This document shows, piece by piece, positions 1-8,527 of a DNA stretch of 64,000 nt. The notes beneath the pieces were generated by a model that searched no databases, was not told the origin of the DNA, and was given only the letters and a program-made list of their open reading frames with translations. The DNA comes from Aquarana catesbeiana (Eukaryota > Chordata > Amphibia > Anura > Ranidae). A program made the translations under genes and the position numbers. Position 1 is the first letter of the stretch. Every line of letters starts with the position of its first letter. The stretch spans positions 56,901,431 to 56,965,430 of the forward strand of contig NC_133328.1 in NCBI RefSeq assembly GCF_042186555.1. The letters run 5' to 3'.

Positions 1-828
1 AGAGTCCTCCTGCAGCCTGGGGGGATGATTGCAGACCCCTCAGTAGGGGCGAAATCTCAGGCTTTGAGCAATGTTGCCCAGTGCTGCGCCTGCTCGCCCT
101 CCCAAAGCCCCTTGGGCTGTATGGGATGCTGGCAGGGGGTCTCCTGCAACAAGCACAGAGACAGGTGAAAATAAAATAACAAACGTTCTTGCAGCTCCTG
201 TGGGTCCGGAGGAAACACAAACAACTGAGGCACACAGGTAAGAGTGTGAAATTTATAATGGTGGACTAATGTGTTTCCTGTTTTAGGGAGGAGGAGCCTA
301 TCTCTCGGATGCTGCCCTGGAAGACGATTCGAGAAAGTAGCTTTATTTGTACCGCAAAGCAGCACTTCTGCATTTCTTGCCTAGTTGAAAATGACAATTG
401 TGCCCTCCCAGCCTGGATTCTGCACATGTGCCACAGGGCTTCAGGTCCCAACTGAGCCCTGTGGCACATCTATGCACATTGATTTTCCAGCATATCTGCG
501 CATGTGCACACACCCCTGTGCATGCATAAAGATGGCTATTATGGAAACTCCAATACTTTACTGTCTTTGTGTGCATGCATAGATGTGCCGAAGGGGTTCC
601 ACCAGTACCCAGGCAGAGCCCTTCAGCACACCTGTGCATAAGCCATAATGGGAGCACCGGTGCTATACAAAAAGGGCAATGAAGTTCCTCTCATTTCCAT
701 AACAAGTCTCCCAAATATGAAGTTTATTCCTCATTTCATGGCTTGGCAAGGAAAATAGGGTGAACATCCAATACATGAGAAAGGCAGAGAACCTCAAATT
801 GCAGGGATTTCAGTCTGTAGCGACACTA
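1..828. other. Intronic sequence, no gene seen
   Basis: No exon-like or transposon-protein sequence is recognised. There is a 13-bp inverted repeat (GTGCCACAGGGCT and its complement) at about 429-464, and a group of CATGCATA/CATCTATGCA words between 460 and 590 that suggests an old, decayed inverted-repeat element. One end, 250-700, could be an unrecognised MITE. Confidence 0.4.
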
Positions 829-1480
829 AAGCCTGGTACACACAATGAGAATATCTGACGAATGATCGTTAGTTTTTTTTTTTTTGCATCCTAGGAAAAT
901 TTTTGTACGACAGAATACAATTTCGGAAGTGATGTAATGTGTTGTATTGTATTATATTCCTTTGTTTCTGAGCATGCGTGGTCTTGGTCAGTGGTCTGCA
1001 AACTGTGGCCCTTTGCTTGCTTTTATTCAGGCCCTTGGGGGACTATTTCATCCATTAATACCAACAATAGAGCATAATCCCCCCCCCCCAACGCCAATGA
1101 AGAGACAAAATTTCTCCCAATGACACCAACGATGTGGTCCAATTCCTCCCAATGACACCAATGATGGGGCACAATTCCTCCCACCAAAACAAACGATGGG
1201 GCATTATTTTTTTCCCACTGACGTCAAGACCTGTTCTACTCCCAATGGTCTTAGTCTGGCCCCCCTGAAGCCTGATGGGCAGTAAACTGACCCCTTGTTT
1301 AGAAAGTTTGGAGACCCATGGTCTTGGTCTTTCGATTTCTTGCGGATGAACAGTTTACGGATTAAATGAAATTCGTTAATTCTGGTATTGTACGAGAAAA
1401 ACATTCTTGTTAGCCCCTTCTAATAATTTTGCATGAACAGTCGTGATCGGCTCTCAAAGCTGTGTACTAATGATCATATA
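829..1480. mobile_element. Decayed GTACACAC-type MITE, split by a hAT insertion
   Basis: The left end reads AAAGCCTGGTACACACAATG and the right part ends near GTGTACTAATGATC. It also has GAGCATGCGTGG, a phrase shared with the MITE at 6833-7238. The two halves, 829-988 and 1329-1480, are separated by a hAT insertion with a clear target duplication. Boundaries are approximate. Confidence 0.55.
989..1320 (+). mobile_element. Non-autonomous hAT element with perfect 8-bp target duplication
   Basis: The left end CAGTGGTCTGCAAACTGTGG resembles the Charlie-type hAT terminus and the right end is an imperfect inverse (AGTTTGGAGACCCATG). GTCTTGGT flanks the element on both sides, at 981-988 and 1321-1328. 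The interior carries three or four degenerate copies of a unit of about 30 bp containing CCCAATGACACCAA. No transposase remains. Confidence 0.85.
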
Positions 1481-1514
1481 TCACGATCGCTTCGTCTGCG
1501 CTGGCATAACCATA

Positions 1515-2658
1515 CAGTGAGGGAAAAGAGTATTTGATCCCCTGCTGATTTTGTACGTTTGCCCGCTGACAAATAAATGATCAATCTATAATTTTAATGG
1601 TCGGTTTATTAAAACAGCGACAGACAGAACAACAAAAATACCCAGAAAAACACATTTCAAAAAAGTTATAAATTGATTTGCATTTTAGTGAGTGAAATAA
1701 GTATTTGAGCCCCTATTAAATCAGCAAGATTTCTGGCTCCCAGGTGTCTTCTATACAGATAACAAAATTATATAAGAAGCACTCTCTTAAAGGGAGTGCT
1801 CCTAATCTCAGCTTGTTACCTGTATAAAAGACACCTGTCCACAGAAGAAATCAATCAGATTCCAATCTCTCCACCATGGCCAAGAACAAAGAGCTGTCCA
1901 AGGACGTCAGGGACAAGATTGTAGACCTACACAAGACTGGAATGGGCTACAAGACCATTGCCAAGCAGCTTGGTGAGAGGGTGACAACAGCTGGAGCGAT
2001 TATTCGCAAATGGAAGAAACACAAAATAACTGTCAATCTCTTTCAGTCTGGGGCTCCATGATCCCAAGGACACAATCCCCACCGTCCAACATGGGAGGTG
2101 GAAACATTATGCTTTGGGGGTGTTTTTCTGCTAAGAGCTGCATGGATGTGTATTCCAGCATGACAATAGCCCTAAACACACGGCCAAGGCAACAAAGGAG
2201 TGGCTCAAGAAGAAGCACATCAAGGTCCTGGAGTGGCCTAGCCAGTCTCCAGACCTTAATCCCGTAGAAAATATGTGGCGGGAGCTAAAGGTTTGAGTTA
2301 CCAAATGTACGCCTTGAAACCCTAATGACTTGGAGAGGATCTGCAAAGAGGAGTGGGACAAAATCCCTCCTGAAATATGAGTAAACCTGGTGGCCAACTA
2401 CAAGAAACGTCTGACCTCTGTGATTGCCAACAAGGGTTTTGGGTCATGTTTTGCGAAGGGGTCAAATGCTTATTTCACTCATTAAAATGCAAATCAATTT
2501 ATAACATTTTTGAAATGCTTTTTTATGGATATTTTTGTTGTTATTCTGTCTCTTGCTGTTATAATAAACCGACCATTAAAAATATAGACTGATCATTTCT
2601 TTGTCAGTGGGCAAACGTACAAAATCAGTAGGGGATCAAATACTTTTTGCCCTCACTG
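1515..2658 (+). mobile_element. Tc1/mariner element with long terminal inverted repeats and TA duplication
   Basis: The left end CAGTGAGGGAAAAGAG and the right end, its near complement, are each bordered by TA (1513-1514 and 2659-2660). The inverted repeats are about 190 bp each (1515-1705 and 2470-2658), with the phrase AGTATTTGA near both their outer and inner ends, the IR/DR arrangement of Tc1 elements. The body is shortened by an internal deletion, so the element is non-autonomous. Confidence 0.93.
1876..2440 (+). pseudogene. Tc1 transposase, internally deleted
   Basis: The reading frame opens at MAKNKELSKDVRDKIVDLHK, the first helix-turn-helix of the paired-like DNA-binding domain, and stops after about 61 codons. 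The second half of the DNA-binding domain and the first catalytic aspartate region are missing. The remainder is recognisable in other frames: GGGNIMLWGCFSA near 2095, HDNSPKHTAKA near 2160 with the second aspartate, and SPDLNPVENMWRELK near 2250 with the final acidic residue. Deletion and frameshifts rule out function. Confidence 0.92.
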
Positions 2659-2821
2659 TAGGGCCTTCATCACCCAACTCCTTCCTAAAATTAGGAAAGT
2701 AGAAAGTCCTCCACCTGTGCATCATTATGGTTAGGCTCCGCACTAACGCTTCCAATGACGGTGACTATATGTGTAACAATCACATCGAGTGATACATTAT
2801 AGATTACCATTACAGAATTAG

Positions 2822-3523
2822 CAAAAAGTGCTGCCAGCATTGCTGCAGAGGTTGAAGGGGTGGGGGGTCATCCTGTCAGTGCTCAGACCATACGCCACAC
2901 ACTGCATAAAATTGGTCTGCATGGCTGTCGTCCCAGAAGGAAGCCTCTTCTAAAGATGATGCACAAGAAAGCCTGCAAACAGTTTGCTGAAGACAGACTA
3001 AGGACATGGATTACTGGAACCATGTCCTGTGGTCTGGTGAGGCCAAGATAAACTTATTTGGTTCAGATAGTGTCAATCGTGTGTGGCGGCAACCAGGTGA
3101 GGAGTACAAAGACAAGTGTGTCTTGCCTACAGTCAAGCATGGTGGTGGGAGTGTCATTTTCTGGGGCTGCAAGAGTGCTGCCGGCACTGGGGAGCTACAG
3201 TTCATTGAGGGAACCATGAATGCCAATATGTACTGTTAATGTACATGTACTTGCAACCTGTGAAGCTCTAATTCCATGCCCAAAAGGGTTAAGGCAGTGC
3301 TGAAAAATAATGGTGGCCACACTTTTGTTGCAAGCGGTTTAGAGATTAATGGCTGTGTGTTGAAATATTTTGGGGGGGAAAGCAAATTTACACTGTTATA
3401 CAAGCTGTACACTCACTACTTTACATTGTAGCAAAGTGTCATTTCTTCAGTGTTGTCACATGGAAAGATATAATAAAATATTTACAAAAATGTGTGGGGT
3501 GTACTGACTTTTGTGAGATACTG
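2822..3523 (+). mobile_element. 5'-truncated Tc1/mariner element of a second family
   Basis: The right inverted repeat, ending GACTTTTGTGAGATACTG before TA at 3524-3525, belongs to a Tc1 family different from the one at 1515. The left inverted repeat and the first transposase helix-turn-helix are absent. There is also an internal deletion near 3238, where the central transposase sequence joins directly to the right-end region. Confidence 0.88.
2840..3237 (+). pseudogene. Tc1 transposase fragment
   Basis: Recognisable motifs are GGHPVSAQTIRHTLHKIGLH and GCRPRRKPLLKMMHKKAC (second DNA-binding helix-turn-helix and linker), then DYWNHVLWSGEAKINLFG, which holds the region of the first catalytic aspartate (glycine here, where Tc1 has SDE), and GGGSVIFWGC. 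One frameshift lies near 3000. The second and third catalytic motifs are missing. It is a dead fragment. Confidence 0.9.
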
Positions 3524-3559
3524 TATATACCTATGCGCTGTCATGGCCAAAGACTGAAA

Positions 3560-4400
3560 TAAATGATTTACCTTTTCTTTGTCACTTGCTTCTCTTGCCA
3601 CAGTGGATCCCTAAGGAAAAAAAAAAAAAATTAATAAAATGTATAAAATACATGACAAGTGAAACATTTATATTAAAACAAGTCAAAAGAACCCATATGT
3701 TGTTGGACATTACTGGTACCAAAAAGGGACAGACACAAAGAAAAAATGTAAAAAAAAAAAATTTATATATTTTATTACAAATATTAAAAAGTGTTAAAAC
3801 CCTAAGGGAACAAGCCTTATCAGGCGATGTAGGCTATATCTACTTTCAATACATAGTTATCTTTGCTGAAATGTCCAAGAGGTTGACGCGTTTCACATCT
3901 ATGAGCTTCTTCGGGAACTTCTAAAAGCACTTGGGCTTTCACATTGGGGAGGCATGAGAGGCATTTTTCAGGTGCTTTATAGGCACTATTTTTAAGAGCT
4001 AAAATGCCTGAAAAGCGCCTCAGTGTGAAAGGGGGTCTAAATGCTGCTTTAAAATCATGCAACTTTACTTGAAATCGCATTTCAAAGCCGCATGTCAGTG
4101 CGAATTCAGGTGCGACTTGGCCGGCATGTGTGTGATTCCATGCAAAGATGTCCATGCAAGCTGTATCTGAAATCACTAAAAATCGGGCTGGAGCTTTTTT
4201 GCAAATCGGTGTGGCACCACAAAGTCAGCGTCGCACCGATTTTAACAGTTGTATTGCCGACAATAGGCTGTGTCTTTAGACTTGATTTACAAGTCTCTCG
4301 GTTACTTGTGGAAAACGAGAAGCCAATCTGTTGCAGATTGCAGAAGTAAAGCTTGGTCTGCCTGTGTATGGACAGCTGTACATTGTAATGCGACTTTAGA
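3560..4400. other. Dispersed repeats including a decayed hammerhead-like motif and TTCACAC/CAGTGTGAA MITE sequence
   Basis: On the minus strand a hammerhead-like block at 3858-3925 is followed by AATAAA near 3775. From about 3925 to 4036 is a short MITE with the ends CTTTCACATTGG and CAGTGTGAAAGG. From about 4036 to 4400 is further sequence of the same style (TGCGATTT, GCGACTTG words) that I cannot delimit. Confidence 0.55.
3858..3925 (-). ncRNA. Hammerhead ribozyme-like motif, decayed
   Basis: On the minus strand the order is CCGAAGA (consensus CTGANGA, one mismatch), a short irregular stem II, GAAAC, then GCGTC. AGAAGTT upstream and AACCTCT downstream can pair at six of seven positions with one bulged base, as expected for stem I of a type I hammerhead. 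The mutated core makes activity unlikely. Confidence 0.45.
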
Positions 4401-4682
4401 AAATTACTTTTCAAAGAAGTTTCTGAAAGTACAACAGAGTTCATTTTATTGATTGCAAGATTACACTAATTCCTGTAATTTTATAGAATTCAGTTCCAGA
4501 CTGGAAATGGGGCAAATCAATATAATTCCAGGCTTGATGGCACAGCGAGTTTTGGCTGAGGAGAAAACACTTGATTTTTCCTCTATTATGGAACACATCA
4601 GTCACCAATCACTTATATATTTGATTTGCAGACAGCTACTAAATATGTAACGGAACAACAAATGGTCGTAAAATACATGACA

Positions 4683-4719
<37 letters not shown>

Positions 4720-4795
4720 TAAAGCAGAAATGTACTCTGTCCTTTAAAGTGGCCCTGTCTTTTACAGGATGTATAGCACCTTCAAAAGTGTATAT

Positions 4796-5668
4796 TAGGG
4801 TTGCACCGATAGCACTTCAAGACCCGATGGCACTTCAAGATACCAATTACCAATACTTTTTTTAATGTCATGTGACAGTGGCACTAATATGCAGCACTGA
4901 TGAGGCGTAAACGGTCAGTCATTTTTTTTTTTTTCACAATGCTTTCTATTTTTTTTTTGGGGGGGGGGGGGGGATAAGTGGAAGTCAGTGTCAGTATTTT
5001 TTTTATTTTTTATTTGACAATTTGACTTATATTTATTACATCTCCCTTTTGAGACATGAAAAGGGATGGAGGATAGAGATTCCCCAGTCCCTTTCTCAGC
5101 AGCCTCAGCTGCACTGAACATGAAAAGACAGAAGACCGAGGCTCCTCTGAATTATCACGGACTGTGCATTCAGAAAAGGAAGGAGTCGGTAAATTACATA
5201 TTTACTGGCTCCTTCCTCTGCTCTCCATCCTGAAAGATCGGCGGAGGACGACAGGGGGGACGGGACGACCGGAAGAGCACACGAAGGGGGATGGGACCAG
5301 AGGAGCACATAGAGGGGGACTGGAGCCCATGGAAGAGCACAGCAGACACAGGGGAGATGGAGAATACAGGGGACACTCAGGAATGATCAGTGCGGGTGGT
5401 GGGGGAAGTTATAATCACCGAACTTCCTGTGTGGCTTTCAATAAAGCAGCTGAAAGCTGCGGAGTGGAGAGGAGAAGAAGCGGCTGTCAGCTGCTTTATT
5501 GAAAGCCACACAGGAAGTTCGGTGATTATAACTTCCCCTGCCGCCGCACCAATCATCCCTGAGTGTCCAGGTATCGGACTAGGCATCGGAGCATTTGCAC
5601 AAGTACAAGTATTCCTGCAAATACTAGTATCAGTATCGGTGCCGATACTGAGTATCGGTGCAACCCTA
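4796..5668. mobile_element. hAT-type MITE with 16-bp perfect terminal inverted repeats
   Basis: The ends are TAGGGTTGCACCGATA and its exact complement. They are flanked by GTGTATAT (4788-4795) and GTGTCTAT (5669-5676), an 8-bp duplication with one mismatch. The sub-terminal regions are full of GTATCGGT/CCGATAC words. No transposase is visible. The centre is a long hairpin described separately. Confidence 0.9.
5371..5568. repeat. Long hairpin inside the hAT MITE
   Basis: A perfect 50-bp inverted repeat, 5404-5453 and 5487-5536, surrounds a 33-bp purine-rich loop. Imperfect pairing extends the arms outward to 5371 and 5568 (GGACACTC against GAGTGTCC). Transcribed RNA would form a stem of roughly 80 bp. 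Confidence 0.93.
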
Positions 5669-5676
5669 GTGTCTAT

Positions 5677-6532
5677 ATAAAGTTTTTTTCCTCTAAGCAG
5701 GCTGTATATTTTTTAATGATATGTTTTGTGAGCGGCTCTTATTTTAAAGCGTCCAGCCAGAACACCAATTTGTGCGGCTATAAATTTATTTAAAAAAAGC
5801 AAAAAACAAAATCACATCATCCATTTTGAAGCTCATCTAAACCCAATGAACGCTAATGTTTTATATTGCAGCTTAACCAGTCATTGTATTAGATACACTA
5901 GCTTTGTTTTTGTTTTTCAGAATTTTTTTTTATTATGATGATCCTGCCATTAACACACTGGCATCAGCACCTGTTCTAAGGTTCCAATCTTCACTCCTTA
6001 TACTATGTTTATTTGAGCCCCAGCTGGCTGGCAGCGTATGCGCCGGTCTGTGTATCACAATACAAGGACCAGCACATCCACTGCCAGCCAGCAGGGCAGG
6101 TGCAAAGATTTTTGTCTACACAGGTAAAGGTGCATTTTGCTGCCCTAGAGCAAGCTCTGATCTAGCTATTTTTTCTTTCTTTATTTTTTTAACATTTTAT
6201 TTATTTATTTTTATTTTACACTTACACTTCTGTTTACATCTTTCTCCCTTGGCAAGGAGAGAAAGATGCAATGTATCTTTCTCTGCATTCAGAGGAGAGA
6301 AAAAAAAAAACAAAACACATGGGCGGGCTGCACAATGACTGATCACTGTGATAGCCAATCAGAGGCGATCAGATGGTCAGGAACACTGGTGTGTACAGGC
6401 AGTGGGAAGGGCTTAAAAATCTGAATCCCTAGCAAATGGCCGGGGATTAGGATTTTTCCATCCCCCTCTATCCTGGTGCATTAAGTTGGCTGCCTAAGGA
6501 GTTTTATGCTGGCGGCAGCCCTGCCAGCCAGT
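5677..6532. other. Intronic sequence, no gene seen
   Basis: No coding or transposon-protein sequence is recognised. There are T-rich runs around 5920 and 6170-6220, and an imperfect match to a GC-richer dispersed repeat (AATGACTGATCACTGTGATAGCC, around 6325-6370) that recurs near 27330. Nothing else is evident. Confidence 0.4.
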
Positions 6533-6832
6533 CAGGCACTCCTGGAGGTAAGGAGGGACTCTGCAGGGCACTTCAGGATGTAAGAGGGAATTCTGCTGGG
6601 CACTTCAGGATGTATGGGTGACTCCTAGCACTCCTGTTACAAGAGGAAACTCTGCTGGTCACTCCTGGATGTAAGGGCTTACTGTGCTAAGCACATCTGA
6701 ATGCAAGGGGATACTCTAATGGGCACCCCTGGGTATAAGGAAGGACGTAGAAAAAAAATGACCTGCACTCCGGTTGTTGCTCTTAAAATTTCTTAATTTT
6801 ATTGATTAGCCACAGTGAACAAACGCAGTTTA

Positions 6833-7238
6833 ATGCCTCGTACACACGGTCGGACTTTGTTCGGACATTCCGACAACAAAATCCTAGGATTTTTTCCGAC
6901 GGATGTTGGCTCAAACTTGTCTTGCATACACACGGTCACACAAAGTTGTCGGAAAATCCGATCATTCTAAACGCGGGGACGTAAAACAAGTATGTTGGGA
7001 CTATAAACGGGGCAGTGGCCAATAGCTTTCATCTCTATTTATTCTGAGCATGCGTGGCACTTTGTCCGTCGGATTTGTGTACACACGATCACAAAATTTT
7101 ATAGCCTGCTCTCAAACTTTGTGTGTCGGAAAATCCGATGGAAAATGTGTGATGGAGCCTACACACGGTCGGAATTTCCGACAACAAGGTCCTATCACAC
7201 ATTTTCCGTCGGAAAATCCGACCGTGTGTACGGGGCAT
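6833..7238. mobile_element. GTACACAC-type MITE with TA duplication
   Basis: The ends are ATGCCTCGTACACACGGTCG and the complement of ATGCCCCGTACACACGGTCG, bordered by TA at 6831-6832 and 7239-7240. The interior repeats the words GTCGGAAAATCCGA and ACACACGGTC in both orientations. It lies inside the small retro-element above, so it is the younger insertion. A related copy is at 11027-11429. Confidence 0.85.
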
Positions 7239-7245
7239 TAGTCAG

Positions 7246-7276
7246 TTGACGCGTTTCAGGCTATAAGGCCTTAGTC
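7246..7276 (-). ncRNA. Hammerhead ribozyme-like motif, 5'-truncated
   Basis: On the minus strand the element begins within the conserved CTGANGA box (GACTA remains, with the conserved G replaced by T). Stem II is a clean AGGC/GCCT with a 6-nt loop, followed by GAAAC and GCGTC. The missing 5' bases and the core substitution imply no activity. Confidence 0.5.
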
Positions 7277-7345
7277 ATAAGGAAGGACCCTGCTGGGCAC
7301 TGGTGAATACAAGGGGGTACTCTTCTGGGCACTCCTGGATGTACA

Positions 7346-8380
7346 GAGGGTTTTATTTAATTATTTTAAATTTATTTATAAAACCAATTTTTTTTTTTCA
7401 GCCTGAGGATATTTGTAAAATATACAATTTGGCTCTTGTACGGTTTGGAGAGCCCTGTCCTAGGACATCCAGAACACTTCATCTCCATACCATAGAGGGA
7501 GATGATCTGTTGTTCACAGAAGAGAACTGAGAAAGCTGATAATCTTGTTAGAGAGTTCAGTTCAGTGCACAGGAAATCACAAGGACACAAAATTCTGTCA
7601 GGATCAAGAGGCATTTTGCTGTACTTGTAGAAAATGCACTTAAAGGTGGTGGCTCCATTTGGTTTCTTTTTTTTTCCAGGATAAGAACTGGTAAGCTGCA
7701 ATATAGAATGTTTTGTTGCTGGGTTTAGGTACAGTTTAATTCCATCTAGTGTAAGAGTCTTTTGGTACCCCCTTGGAGGGCATCCAGAGAATATATGACT
7801 ACGGTTTAGAAGCCCTTATTGGTTAGAACGGTGTAATCACAGACACGCCTCCATCTCTCATCCACAGCAATATTATATTTGCAGATTGCTCCAGATCAGC
7901 ACTTGCAGTACCACTCTGCAGCCAGGCAGCTTGGCAGGAGCCAATACATGAGCAGACACCGAGGCCAGCAAAAGGTAAAGCATTACTATGAAGATGCCAT
8001 TTATGGAAAAAATCCTACATGACAACTTCTTCATCCAGCTCAGCTTAAAAATGTACAGGTCTACATTGATTTTCAGTATGGTAGAAGCCAAGTCCTCTAT
8101 GGAGAGGTAAGTGCTCAGGAACCATGGGGCCCCCAGACTGCACCAAATTTGATTTGAGGTTAAAATGATGTACTTGCTGGGACCACAAGGAGGCCGTGCT
8201 TTGACAGACTTCTCAGCTTGAACATTTTCATCAAACATGGGCACTTTAAATCATATAGATTATTAAATGTGTCTTATAGCTTTTGCTAATCCAACTATTA
8301 GAATTCCCTGTAATTCGAACAGTATAAAAGACAAAGGCACAAGGACACTTCATTATCTCAATTATGTAAAATGTCGCTAC
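7346..8380. other. Intron downstream of the last PIP4K2A exon seen; no gene found
   Basis: No GSTVARE-type exon could be found here. An open frame of 123 codons on the minus strand at 7873-8244 shows no recognisable domain. Sequence around 7900-8240 is not obviously repetitive within the window. Confidence 0.4.
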
Positions 8381-8527
8381 CTTCAAGTCGTATTTCCTAT
8401 ACACAGATAGACGGTGACTAAAGACGTTCCTTGTGACTATCATGTACGTCTCTACTCCATCTACATTTAACCGGTACATGCCCAGGAACTGAGGGAGAAG
8501 CGTGTTCCCATGACACTCCACAATGAA
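8381..8527 (-). CDS. PIP4K2A: PIP4K2A coding exon, probably exon 5 (residues 165-213), kinase hinge
   Basis: The 147-base exon codes 49 residues, FIVECHGNTL-LPQFLGMYRL-NVDGVETYMI-VTRNVFSHRL-SVYRKYDLK. TRNVF is the hinge that contacts the purine ring of the nucleotide; in the beta isoform the equivalent residues underlie its GTP preference (family knowledge). KYDLK immediately precedes the GSTVARE block, which should begin the next exon. Several positions (F, N after CHG, T and M in VETYM) look like the human beta isoform, but LNVDG and RLSVYRKYD are alpha-like. The acceptor is CTTTGCAG and the donor GTAGCG, both in phase 0. No continuation exon was found in the remaining 8.4 kb. Confidence 0.95.

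Larger units (their letters stand above)
6747..7276 (-). mobile_element. Small retro-inserted element with truncated hammerhead-like 5' end, split by a MITE
   Basis: ATAAGGAAGGAC occurs on both sides (6735-6746 and 7277-7288), and the host minisatellite reads through when one copy and the insert are removed. Excluding the nested MITE, the element is only about 125 nt. On the minus strand it starts GACTAAGG, then stem AGGC-GCCT, GAAAC, GCGTC, then CAATAAA about 40 nt on, and ends in a T-rich stretch. The 12-bp duplication suggests target-primed insertion by LINE machinery. It has no protein. Confidence 0.75.
6533..7345 (+). repeat. Minisatellite of about 40-bp units, interrupted at 6735-7288
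   Basis: Degenerate units of the form GGGCACTCCTGGATGTAAGG plus about 20 more bases run from about 6533 to 6734. They resume at 7289 exactly where they stopped, with CCTGCTGGGCACTGGTGAAT. The interruption is an insertion with a 12-bp target duplication. Confidence 0.8.

Noticed and set aside
7873..8244. 123-codon open frame on the minus strand downstream of the PIP4K2A exon
   Set aside because: No domain recognised, no splice signals that would continue the PIP4K2A frame, and no match to the expected GSTVARE block.
1..8380. Search for the next PIP4K2A exon (GSTVARE block)
   Set aside because: No reverse-complement match was found by eye; the exon is probably left of the window.
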